Notes: a model not told the origin generated them from the letters alone. Positions 1-5,840 are shown, numbered from the stretch's first letter. The stretch is DNA of 6,469 nucleotides from Betaproteobacteria bacterium (GCA_020049245.1 JAIFLB010000137.1:1-6469); one strand, 5' to 3'. Made by a program: numbers and translations.

Positions 1-292
1 CCACCATGGGTAGCTTGAGCAGGCGCAAATCTGGCTTGGCAGCAGCCAGATGCTCCGCGTCGAATGCCACGATGTTATGGCCGAGAAGAAATGCTGAGCC
101 CTCAGCAAAGGTATCCAGCTTTTCCAATGCCTTGGCGAGTTCGCCTTTGTTATGGACAAACGCTGTACCGGTATCGCCCCGCACTGCCGCGAACTGATGA
201 ATGCGGGCATCCTTCTTGCCTACCTCCAGGTCAATGGAGAGGCATTTTGGGGCAAAGGCAACTGATTCGGTTGGAAGTGCGGAGTCAGCCAT
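1..292 (-). CDS. DEDD-family 3'-5' exonuclease domain, N-terminal part; probably a RecQ-type helicase-exonuclease (partial, runs off the left edge)
   Basis: An open frame starts with ATG at 292-290 and stays open for 97 codons to the window edge. An in-frame TGA at 310-308 with no usable start in between fixes this ATG. The translation shows a DEDD exonuclease fold. Motif I is D-x-E (SIDLEV, D21 and E23), followed by a strand and turn (FAAVRGDTG, 34-42). The Exo II-like motif is GHNIVAFD at 71-78, with the N-x3-F-D spacing expected around D78. The segment ending LLKLPMV resembles, from memory, the N-terminus of large proteobacterial RecQ-family ATP-dependent helicases that carry such an exonuclease domain. 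That fusion is inference, because the helicase part lies outside the window. Family role: 3'-5' nucleotide removal and DNA unwinding in repair. It lies 25 bases behind xth in the same direction, so co-transcription is possible. No clear Shine-Dalgarno is visible. Alternatives are a stand-alone RNase T/DnaQ-like exonuclease. Confidence 0.72.
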   Translation of the reverse strand, partial: MADSALPTESVAFAPKCLSIDLEVGKKDARIHQFAAVRGDTGTAFVHNKGELAKALEKLDTFAEGSAFLLGHNIVAFDAEHLAAAKPDLRLLKLPMV

Positions 293-317
293 CGGTAAGT
301 GAATTAGTCACCACGAT

Positions 318-1097
318 TCACAAAACATAGTCGTATTCGACGATCAGCGGCGCGTGGTCGGAGAATCTTTCGGTTTTGTAAACGCTGGCGGCTTTTGCCT
401 TGGCGGCGATGCCGGGCGTGGCAATCTGATAGTCAATTCGCCAGCCTACATTCTTCGCCCAGGCCTGGCCGCGATTGCTCCACCAGGTGTAAGCCTCGCC
501 TTCGTGGCGTGGATAAAGACGGCGGTAAACATCAACCAGGCCGATGCGATCGAACAGGTCGCTCATCCAGGCACGTTCTGCAGGCAGAAAGCCGGAGTTC
601 TTCTGGTTTCCCTTCCAGTTTTTCAAGTCGATTTCTCGATGCGCGATGTTCCAGTCGCCGCACAGAATGAATTCGCGGCCGCTGTTGGCAAGCGCCTCCA
701 GACGGGGCAGAAAACGCTGCATGAAGGCAAATTTAGCGGCCTGGCGTTCCTCGCCGGATGAGCCTGAGGGCAGATAAAGCGACACCAGTGAGAGATCACC
801 GAATATCGCTTCGATATATCGGCCTTCGGCGTCAATGTCGCCGATGCCGAGTCCTTCGATGATCTGATCGGGTTGCTTTTTCGCGTAAATCCCGACGCCG
901 CTGTAGCCCTTTTTCTCGGCGTAATGAAAGTAGCCATAGAGGCCCGGCGGGTTGAGCATTGCCAACGAAAGGTCGGCGGCTTGCGCCTTGAGTTCCTGCA
1001 AACAGACCAGATCGGCATGCTGCTTCGCCAGCCAGGGGTAAACACCTTTGTTGGTAGCGGAGCGGATTCCGTTAAGATTCAGGCTGATGACACGCAT
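318..1097 (-). CDS. xth: Exodeoxyribonuclease III (AP endonuclease / 3'-5' exonuclease)
   Basis: This complete 259-residue protein of the ExoIII (EEP, endonuclease/exonuclease/phosphatase) family incises DNA at abasic sites and trims 3' blocking ends in base excision repair, using Mg2+ in the cytoplasm. All family motifs are present: SLNLNGIR at 5-12 with N7, the metal ligand E35 in CLQELK, YLPSG with Y108, GDWNIAH with D148 and N150, the WRIDY strand with D222, and the C-terminal SDHAP with D247 and H248. The length is normal for the family. The ATG start gives the usual N-terminus beginning directly with the first beta strand; no Shine-Dalgarno precedes it. Its start codon is 16 bases from that of divergent pyrE, so its promoter must lie inside the pyrE coding region. 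The exonuclease/helicase gene follows 25 bases downstream. Assignment to ExoIII rather than another EEP nuclease is secure from the motif set. Confidence 0.96.
   Translation of the reverse strand: MRVISLNLNGIRSATNKGVYPWLAKQHADLVCLQELKAQAADLSLAMLNPPGLYGYFHYAEKKGYSGVGIYAKKQPDQIIEGLGIGDIDAEGRYIEAIFGDLSLVSLYLPSGSSGEERQAAKFAFMQRFLPRLEALANSGREFILCGDWNIAHREIDLKNWKGNQKNSGFLPAERAWMSDLFDRIGLVDVYRRLYPRHEGEAYTWWSNRGQAWAKNVGWRIDYQIATPGIAAKAKAASVYKTERFSDHAPLIVEYDYVL
1051..1078 (+). promoter_or_regulatory. Candidate sigma70-type promoter for pyrE inside the 5' end of xth
   Basis: TTGGTA (1051-1056) and TAAGAT (1073-1078) are separated by 16 bases. Each matches four of six consensus positions. A start near 1085 would give a leader of about 29 bases ahead of the pyrE GTG. 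Because xth and pyrE starts are only 16 bases apart, the pyrE promoter has to lie within xth, which makes this location reasonable. The match is weak and is a guess from sequence alone. Confidence 0.25.
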
Positions 1098-1102
1098 GAG
1101 TT

Positions 1103-1107
1103 AAGGG
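1103..1107 (+). promoter_or_regulatory. Shine-Dalgarno that supports the GTG start of pyrE
   Basis: AAGGG lies six bases ahead of GTG at 1114-1116. No ATG is available in this frame near the N-terminus, and the conserved OPRTase N-terminal helix (EFLDFAIRQQ) begins seven residues in. The GTG is therefore the only start that fits both the ribosome site and the family length. Confidence 0.7.
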
Positions 1108-1113
1108 TTTTCT

Positions 1114-1770
1114 GTGCAAAGTTTCAAAGGGGAATTCCTCGATTTCGCGATTCGCCAGCAGGTTTTGTTGTTTGGCGAGTTCAAGACCAAGGCGGGACGT
1201 TTGAGTCCGTATTTCTTCAATGCCGGACTGTTCAACGATGGCGATTCGCTGAAAAAACTGGGCGAATTCTACGCCAGCGCCATTGCCGCCTCCGGCCTCG
1301 CCTTCGATGCCTTGTTCGGCCCCGCGTACAAAGGCATTCCGCTGGCCGCCTCGGTCGCGATTGCGTTCGCCGCCGGCGTTGCGGCGCCGGCTCGCAACGT
1401 GCCATTCAGCTACAACCGCAAGGAAGCCAAGGATCATGGCGAAGGCGGCAGCATCGTTGGCGCGCCTTTGGCCGGCCGCGTATTGATTGTGGATGATGTG
1501 ATTTCGGCGGGTACCTCGGTGCGTGAATCGGTTGAATTGATTCGCGCCGCCGGTGCCACGCCATGTGGCGTGGCGATTGCGCTGGATCGCATGGAACGCG
1601 GTCTGGGTGAGTTGTCGGCAGTGCAGGAAGTCAGCCGCGATTATGGAATTCCGGTGATCGGCATCGTTAATCTGGACGATCTGGCGCGCCATCTGGATGG
1701 CAAGCCGGCATGGCATGACACGCTGGCCTCAATAAATACGTATCGCAGCCGATATGGCGTCAGTGCCTGA
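1114..1770 (+). CDS. pyrE: Orotate phosphoribosyltransferase
   Basis: This 218-residue cytoplasmic enzyme joins orotate to PRPP to form OMP, the fifth step of de novo pyrimidine synthesis. Visible features are the N-terminal orotate-side segment FKTKAGRLSPYFFNAG (23-38), GPAYKGIPLA with K73, the flexible catalytic loop NRKEAKDHGEGG (101-112), and the type I PRTase PRPP-binding motif VLIVDDVISAGTS (123-135) with the paired aspartates D127-D128. The length matches proteobacterial PyrE. Translation starts at GTG 1114 with AAGGG six bases upstream. It is divergent from xth, and the DUF4124 gene follows in the same direction after a short gap. The rph-pyrE attenuator arrangement of enterobacteria is absent: there is no upstream leader gene and no U-run terminator before the start. 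No canonical terminator follows the stop either, so read-through into the next gene is possible. Confidence 0.97.
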   Translation: MQSFKGEFLDFAIRQQVLLFGEFKTKAGRLSPYFFNAGLFNDGDSLKKLGEFYASAIAASGLAFDALFGPAYKGIPLAASVAIAFAAGVAAPARNVPFSYNRKEAKDHGEGGSIVGAPLAGRVLIVDDVISAGTSVRESVELIRAAGATPCGVAIALDRMERGLGELSAVQEVSRDYGIPVIGIVNLDDLARHLDGKPAWHDTLASINTYRSRYGVSA

Positions 1771-1791
1771 TGGAATTTTTGTTTTCTGTAC

Positions 1792-1831
1792 TGGTCTTCT
1801 GAATGTTATCCAGAAGGCCAAGTGCTTCTGG
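1792..1831 (+). other. Two mutually exclusive hairpins between pyrE and the DUF4124 gene
   Basis: The segment 1792-1801 (TGGTCTTCTG) can pair with 1811-1820 (CAGAAGGCCA) in a 10-bp stem with one G-U pair and a 9-base loop. The same CAGAAG core, as CCAGAAG at 1810-1816, can instead pair with CTTCTGG at 1825-1831 in a perfect 7-bp stem with an 8-base loop. Only one can form at a time. No T-run follows either stem; the T-rich stretch at 1776-1785 lies before them. It is therefore not a standard terminator. It may be a leader element, an mRNA 3'-end stabiliser for pyrE, or chance. Confidence 0.4.
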
Positions 1832-1857
1832 CCTCCAAACAACGTTGCCAAGAGATA

Positions 1858-1870
1858 GACACCCGGTGTC
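1858..1870. repeat. 13-bp inverted repeat over the likely GTG start of the DUF4124 gene
   Basis: GACACC-C-GGTGTC is a perfect dyad with a single-base centre. It covers the GTG at 1866-1868 and lies in the spacer after a weak purine-rich ribosome site (AGAGA, 1851-1855). A one-base loop cannot form a stable RNA hairpin, so if it has a function it would be as a DNA-binding site. It is short enough to be chance. Confidence 0.25.
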
Positions 1871-2492
1871 AAGAACCTCATCGACCTTGCTGATCTTGCT
1901 TAGCGCCACTTTGATTTCTGTGGCGCACGCTTCCGCGACCACATATCGCTGGGTCGACAAAAATGGCAAAGTGCAATACAGCGATGTGATGCCATCCAGC
2001 CAGGCGGGCAAGGGGCATGCGGAACTGGATAGATACGGTCGCGTGATCAAGGAAGAGCGGCGCAGCATCATGACTGCGCAGGAAATTGAACAGGAACGGC
2101 AGGCGATTGCCCAGCAGAAAGCGTTGAAACTTCAGAGGCAGCAGCAGCAACGACGCGATAAGGCGCTGCTTTCTACCTACACCAGCGAGAAGGAAATCGC
2201 ATTGGCGCGCGACCGCGCCCTGGAACTGGAAAGTCTGAACATTCAGGGTCTGCAAACCCGGATGGATAGCGCGGCGCAAAAATTGGCCGAAGCGAATACC
2301 AAACTGGCCATTTCACGGAATGAGGGGAAACCGGCGTCTGCCACTATCCTTCAAATGCGTGAAGAAGCTCAAAGCGAACTGGCGCAGATCAGCAACTCGA
2401 TGAATCTGCGCACGAAGGCGATCGAAAACATCCACAAACGCTTCGAGGAAGATGAAAAGCGCTTCCTCGAGTTGAAAGCCTCTATGCGTTGA
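1866..2492 (+). CDS. Exported DUF4124-domain protein with long C-terminal coiled coil, function unknown
   Basis: Counted from GTG 1866 the protein has 208 residues. A typical signal peptide is followed by a DUF4124 motif. R3 is the only charge before the hydrophobic core LLILLSATLISV (8-19), with likely cleavage after AHA22 or ASA24. TYRWVDKNGKVQYSD at 26-40 is the DUF4124 signature, followed by ELDRYGRVIKEE (53-64). From about residue 70 to the end it is charged, Q/E/K/R-rich and helical, with a QRQQQQRR run, which suggests a coiled coil. Location is inferred to be periplasmic. The ATG at 1803 would add 21 residues, but it has no Shine-Dalgarno, sits in a hairpin loop and would bury the signal peptide behind a long basic leader, so GTG is preferred. 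The stop overlaps gatB tail-to-tail. No enzyme motif is seen. DUF4124 proteins are widespread in proteobacteria and have no agreed function that I know of. Confidence 0.85.
   Translation: MSRTSSTLLILLSATLISVAHASATTYRWVDKNGKVQYSDVMPSSQAGKGHAELDRYGRVIKEERRSIMTAQEIEQERQAIAQQKALKLQRQQQQRRDKALLSTYTSEKEIALARDRALELESLNIQGLQTRMDSAAQKLAEANTKLAISRNEGKPASATILQMREEAQSELAQISNSMNLRTKAIENIHKRFEEDEKRFLELKASMR
2443..2470. terminator. Candidate hairpin at the convergent ends of the DUF4124 gene and gatB
   Basis: TCGAGGAAG (2443-2451) and CTTCCTCGA (2462-2470) form a perfect 9-bp stem with a 10-base loop. It lies inside the last codons of the DUF4124 gene and starts 11 bases past the gatB stop. Read on the minus strand it is followed by a T-rich but not continuous stretch (GTTTGTGG, then ATGTTTT), so it could end or protect the gatCAB transcript. 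On the plus strand TTTTT comes only at 2494-2498, too far away for a classical terminator. Stem and position are seen; a termination role is inference. Confidence 0.35.
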
Positions 2493-3930
2493 GTTTTTGC
2501 CGCAGGAGGTCGTTGACCTGCTGCGGATTGGCTTTGCCCTTGCTGGCCTTCATAACCTGGCCGACCAGCGCGTTGAATGCCTTCTCCTTGCCGGAGCGGA
2601 ATTCCTCGACCGATTTGGCGTTAGCGGCCATGACTTCGTCGATGATCCTTTCGATTTCCCCGCTGTCGGAAACCTGCTTTAGACCTTTGGATTCAATGAT
2701 TGCGTCGGCATTGCCTTCGCCCGCCCACATAGCTTCAAACACCTGCTTGGCCAGTTTGCCCGAAAGCGTGCCGTCCTGAATCCGCGCCAGCAGGCCGGCG
2801 AGTTGCGCGGCGGAAATACGGCTGGCCGCAACATCCAGGTTTTCCTTGTTCAGCGTGGCGGAAAGATCGCCCATCACCCAGTTGGCGGCGAGCTTGGCAT
2901 CCGGCTTCGCGAGTCCAGCCACAACGGCTTCGAAATAATCGGCCAGTTCGCGCGAGCCGGTCAGCGTGGCTGCATCGTAGGCTGAAAGGTTCCATTCACT
3001 TTGATAGCGCGCCTGCTTTTGCTGCGGCAACTCGGGCAGGCTGGCTCGCACCTGTTCAATCCAGTCCTCATCCAGTTGCACCGGCAACAGATCCGGATCG
3101 GGGAAATAACGGTAGTCGTGCGCGTCTTCCTTGCTGCGCATGGCGCGCGTCTCGCCGGTGTCCGGGTCGAACAGCACGGTGGCCTGCTGAATCTTGTGGC
3201 CGTCTTCGATCTGCTCGATCTGCCAGCGAATCTCGTAGTTGATCGCCTGTTCCAGAAAGCGGAACGAGTTGAGGTTCTTGATCTCGCGCCGGGTGCCGAA
3301 TTCCTTCTGCCCGACCGGCCGCACCGAGACGTTGGCATCGACGCGGAAACTACCTTCCTGCATGTTGCCGTCGCAGGTGCCGATCCAGGTCACCAGCGTA
3401 TGCAACGCCTTTGCGTAGGCCACCGCTTCCTTGGCCGAACGCATGTCCGGCTCGGAGACGATCTCCAGAAGTGGCGTGCCGGCGCGGTTCAGATCAATCC
3501 CGGTTGAGCCATGAAAGTCTTCGTGCAGTGACTTGCCAGCGTCTTCTTCCAGATGGGCGCGCGTGATGTGGATGGTCTTCTCGTAGAGATCACTGCCGCT
3601 ACCGACCTGAACCGTCAGTTCGCCACCCTCGACGATGGGCAGCGCGAACTGGCTGATCTGGTAACCCTTGGGCAAGTCCGGGTAGAAGTAATTCTTGCGG
3701 TCGAAACTGTTGATGCGGTTCAGCTTGGCGCCGATCGCCAGGCCGAAGCGGATGCCGCGCTCCACCGCGCCTTTGTTCAAAACTGGCAACACGCCGGGCA
3801 GCGCGATATCGACCTGACAGGCTTGCGTGTTGGGCTCGGCGCCGAAGGCGATGGATGCACCGGAGAAGATTTTCGATTGCGTGGTGAGCTGGGTATGCAC
3901 TTCCAGCCCGATGACGGTTTCCCATTGCAT
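2482..3930 (-). CDS. gatB: Asp-tRNA(Asn)/Glu-tRNA(Gln) amidotransferase subunit B
   Basis: This 482-residue subunit of the GatCAB amidotransferase binds the mischarged tRNA and activates the Asp or Glu side chain with ATP. GatA supplies ammonia through an internal channel. The N-terminal catalytic domain is recognised by WETVIGLEVHTQL (3-15), the FGAEPNTQ and VDIALPGVLPVLN segments, and the conserved FDRKNYFYPDLPKGYQISQ block. Next come EDAGKSLH, GIDLNRAGTPLLEIVSEPD and the MQEGSFRVDANVS motif. The C-terminal third is the helical tail domain, ending in the family-typical KGKANPQQVNDLLRQKL. The length is normal. The ATG lies two bases after the gatA stop, with AAGGAA in the last gatA codons, so translation is coupled. 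The stop overlaps the end of the DUF4124 gene by 11 bases. The zinc-binding cysteines found in some GatB proteins are absent near the N-terminus, as in many bacterial members. Confidence 0.98.
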   Translation of the reverse strand: MQWETVIGLEVHTQLTTQSKIFSGASIAFGAEPNTQACQVDIALPGVLPVLNKGAVERGIRFGLAIGAKLNRINSFDRKNYFYPDLPKGYQISQFALPIVEGGELTVQVGSGSDLYEKTIHITRAHLEEDAGKSLHEDFHGSTGIDLNRAGTPLLEIVSEPDMRSAKEAVAYAKALHTLVTWIGTCDGNMQEGSFRVDANVSVRPVGQKEFGTRREIKNLNSFRFLEQAINYEIRWQIEQIEDGHKIQQATVLFDPDTGETRAMRSKEDAHDYRYFPDPDLLPVQLDEDWIEQVRASLPELPQQKQARYQSEWNLSAYDAATLTGSRELADYFEAVVAGLAKPDAKLAANWVMGDLSATLNKENLDVAASRISAAQLAGLLARIQDGTLSGKLAKQVFEAMWAGEGNADAIIESKGLKQVSDSGEIERIIDEVMAANAKSVEEFRSGKEKAFNALVGQVMKASKGKANPQQVNDLLRQKLNA

Positions 3931-3932
3931 AG

Positions 3933-5384
3933 TTAAATTCCTTGCGGCGCCCGCGCGTGCCAGTCTGTCGCCAGTTGATACTGGTGAGCTACACCCAGCA
4001 TTCTTGCTTCATCGAAATAATTGCCGATCAACTGCATGCCGATCGGCAGTCCTTGTGCATCGAAACCACACGGCAGCGACATGCCCGGCAGGCCGGCCAG
4101 ATTGACGGCGATGGTGTAGATGTCGGACAGATACATTTCGACCGGGTCGGCGGTTTTCTCGCCCAGCTTGAACGCGGTTGACGGCGCGGTGGGGCTCAAG
4201 ATCACGTCGCACTGCTGGAATGCGGTGGTGAAGTCGTTGGCAATCAGGCGCCGCAGTTTTTGCGCCTGGATGTAATAGGCATCGTAATAGCCATGCGAGA
4301 GCACATAGGCGCCGATCATGATGCGGCGTTTGACTTCGCTGCCGAAGCCTTCGGCGCGGGTCTTTTCGTACATGTCGGTGAGGTCGCCATATTCCGGCGT
4401 GCGATAGCCGTAGCGCACACCGTCGAAACGCGACAGGTTGCTGGAGGCTTCCGCCGGCGCCAATACGTAATAGGCAGCGACCGAAAGGCCTGAGTTGGGC
4501 AGGCCGACTTCCACTGTTTCAGCACCGAGCTTGATCAACTGAGAGATGGCTTCTTCGACCGCTTTGGCCGTATCCCCAACCAGACCGGGGCCAAAGAATT
4601 CGCGCGGCAGGCCGATCTTCAAGCCGGCCAGAGGTTGATTCAGGCTGCGTGTGTAATCCTCTTTTGGACGTTCCAGACAGGTGGAGTCGCGCGTGTCAAA
4701 GCCGGCCATAACGTTGAGCAGCAAGCCGCAATCCTCGGCGGTCTGCGCCATCGGGCCGCCCTGATCGAGGCTGGAGGCGAAGGCGATCATGCCGTAACGC
4801 GAAACGATGCCGTAGGTCGGCTTCAGGCCGGTGATGCCGCACAGCGCGGCGGGTTGCCGGATCGAACCGCCGGTGTCGGTGCCGGTAGCGGCCGGTGCCA
4901 TCCGCGCGGCGACGCAGGCCGCGCTGCCGCCGGAGGAACCACCAGGTACGCGCGTGGTGTCCCATGGATTGCGCACCGGGCCGTAAAAACTGGTTTCGTT
5001 GGACGAACCCATGGCGAACTCGTCCATATTGGTCTTGCCCAGACAGGGCATGCCGGCAGCCTTGAATTGCTCGATGACATGGGCATCGTAAGGCGAGACG
5101 AAGTTGGAAAGGATTTTCGAACCGCAGGTGGTCAGCCAGCCTTCGGCGCAGAAGATATCCTTGTGCGCGATCGGTACGCCGGTCAGCAGGCCCGCTTGGC
5201 CGGATGTGCGCAAGGCATCAGCGGCGCGAGCTTCGGCCAGCGTCTTGTCGTTATCTACGCTGATGAAGGCATTCAGCGTCGCGTTCTGCGTCTGAATGTG
5301 GGCCAGGTAGTCCTGGCAGAGTTCGACGCTGGACGCTTTGCCGGCAGACAGCAGGGCGGAGAGTTGTTTGATGGTTTTGTTCAT
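3933..5384 (-). CDS. gatA: Asp-tRNA(Asn)/Glu-tRNA(Gln) amidotransferase subunit A (glutaminase/amidase)
   Basis: This 483-residue amidase-signature protein releases ammonia from glutamine (or asparagine) for transfer by GatB. The Ser-cisSer-Lys triad is complete: K75 in GVPIAHKDIF, S150 in VPGGSSGGSAA, and the nucleophile S174 in GTDTGGSIRQPA. The spacing K-75-S-24-S is the same as I recall for Staphylococcus aureus GatA (K79, S154, S178). GKTNMDEFAMGSSNE (116-130) and the substrate-region segment GYRTPEYGDLTDMY are also typical. An in-frame TAA two codons upstream (TAA AAC ATG) fixes the start, although no good Shine-Dalgarno precedes it. It is the middle gene of gatC-gatA-gatB, 55 bases after gatC and 2 bases before gatB. 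The gatC-gatA gap contains a short tandem-like TCAACG pair (plus strand near 5396-5406) and no clear hairpin. Confidence 0.98.
   Translation of the reverse strand: MNKTIKQLSALLSAGKASSVELCQDYLAHIQTQNATLNAFISVDNDKTLAEARAADALRTSGQAGLLTGVPIAHKDIFCAEGWLTTCGSKILSNFVSPYDAHVIEQFKAAGMPCLGKTNMDEFAMGSSNETSFYGPVRNPWDTTRVPGGSSGGSAACVAARMAPAATGTDTGGSIRQPAALCGITGLKPTYGIVSRYGMIAFASSLDQGGPMAQTAEDCGLLLNVMAGFDTRDSTCLERPKEDYTRSLNQPLAGLKIGLPREFFGPGLVGDTAKAVEEAISQLIKLGAETVEVGLPNSGLSVAAYYVLAPAEASSNLSRFDGVRYGYRTPEYGDLTDMYEKTRAEGFGSEVKRRIMIGAYVLSHGYYDAYYIQAQKLRRLIANDFTTAFQQCDVILSPTAPSTAFKLGEKTADPVEMYLSDIYTIAVNLAGLPGMSLPCGFDAQGLPIGMQLIGNYFDEARMLGVAHQYQLATDWHARAPQGI
3938..3943 (-). promoter_or_regulatory. Shine-Dalgarno of gatB within the last codons of gatA
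   Basis: AAGGAA on the minus strand lies seven bases before the gatB ATG (3930-3928) and is built into the final Gln-Gly-Ile codons of gatA. With the gatA TAA only two bases from the gatB start, this points to translational coupling that keeps subunits A and B at equal levels. Confidence 0.75.
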
Positions 5385-5439
5385 GTTTTAAGCGATCAAC
5401 GGTCAACGAAGTGAGCGTGTGGATACTGCGGCATCCGTT

Positions 5440-5727
5440 TTATTCGATGACCTTCGGAACCAGGTAGAGACCGTTCTCGGTTTGCGGCGCCACGGCCTGA
5501 AAGGCGTCGCGTCGATTCGGTTCGGTGACCACGTCAGGGCGCAGACGTTGAAACAGATCCTGCGCATGCGACATCGGCGCAATGCCGGCGGTATCGACCG
5601 CCTGCATGGCTTCGATCAGGCCGAAGATATTGTTCAATTGGGATTGGTAGGCCATAACTTCATCGCCATTGACCCGGATTCGGGCCAGTTTGGCGATACG
5701 TTCGACGTCTTGCGGGGAAAGCGACAT
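5440..5727 (-). CDS. gatC: Asp-tRNA(Asn)/Glu-tRNA(Gln) amidotransferase subunit C
   Basis: This 95-residue small subunit wraps around the GatA-GatB interface and stabilises the complex. The N-terminal helices MSLSPQDVERIAKLARI (1-17) and the stretch YQSQLNNIFGLIEAMQAVDT are typical. The C-terminal extension with LRPDVVTE, then APQTENGLYLVPKVIE, is the hallmark that ends most GatC proteins. The length is exactly as expected. It is the first gene of the gatCAB transcription unit and starts 113 bases from divergent mreB. The Shine-Dalgarno is weak: AAGG at 5743-5740 lies 12 bases before the ATG. The gene order C-A-B and full-length subunits indicate a working heterotrimer. Confidence 0.96.
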   Translation of the reverse strand: MSLSPQDVERIAKLARIRVNGDEVMAYQSQLNNIFGLIEAMQAVDTAGIAPMSHAQDLFQRLRPDVVTEPNRRDAFQAVAPQTENGLYLVPKVIE

Positions 5728-5758
5728 AAGTGATTCACGCCTTGTCTTAAAAGTACCC

Positions 5759-5787
5759 TTTATAGATTACAGGGCCTTATTGCATAA
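5759..5787 (-). promoter_or_regulatory. Candidate promoter of gatCAB
   Basis: On the minus strand, TATAAA (5764-5759) is a good -10 box; the -35 position 17 bases further upstream (TTATGC, 5787-5782) is poor. Transcription would start near 5752, giving a leader of about 25 bases before gatC. It sits back-to-back with the candidate mreB promoter. The -10 is seen in sequence; promoter function is inferred. Confidence 0.35.
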
Positions 5788-5805
5788 GACTGGGTAGGTT
5801 ATCAT
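5777..5805 (+). promoter_or_regulatory. Candidate promoter of mreB
   Basis: TATCAT (5800-5805) matches five of six -10 positions. At 17 bases upstream lies TTATTG (5777-5782), a weak -35; the better-looking TTGCAT (5780-5785) is only 14 bases away, which is too close. Transcription would start near 5812, leaving about 29 bases of leader. The two divergent -35 positions meet at a small dyad (CTTAT-TGC-ATAAG, 5776-5788). Confidence 0.35.
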
Positions 5806-5840
5806 ACGCCGCTATTTTTCCGACCCCTCGAGACCCTTAC

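Noticed and set aside
1099..1127. TTGAAA-N17-TTAACT on the minus strand as an xth promoter
   Set aside because: The -10 match is only three of six, and the start it predicts (about 1092) falls just inside the xth coding sequence, after the ATG.
873..1496. A 207-codon plus-strand open frame spanning the xth/pyrE junction
   Set aside because: It overlaps antisense xth and out-of-frame pyrE, both secure genes. The arginine-rich, motif-free translation is typical of a shadow frame.
1072..1716. A 214-codon minus-strand open frame antisense to pyrE
   Set aside because: pyrE carries all OPRTase motifs on the plus strand; the antisense frame has no recognisable domain.
1776..1785. The T-rich run TTTTTGTTTT after pyrE as an intrinsic terminator
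   Set aside because: No stem of useful length precedes the run on the plus strand; the hairpins at 1792-1831 come after it.
3001..3936. Long plus-strand open frames opposite gatB (3001-3507 and 3553-3936)
   Set aside because: They mirror gatB codons, have no family features and no ribosome sites.
4635..5414. A 259-codon plus-strand open frame antisense to gatA
   Set aside because: It lies entirely opposite a certain gene, shows no domain, and its composition is that of a shadow frame in G+C-rich coding DNA.
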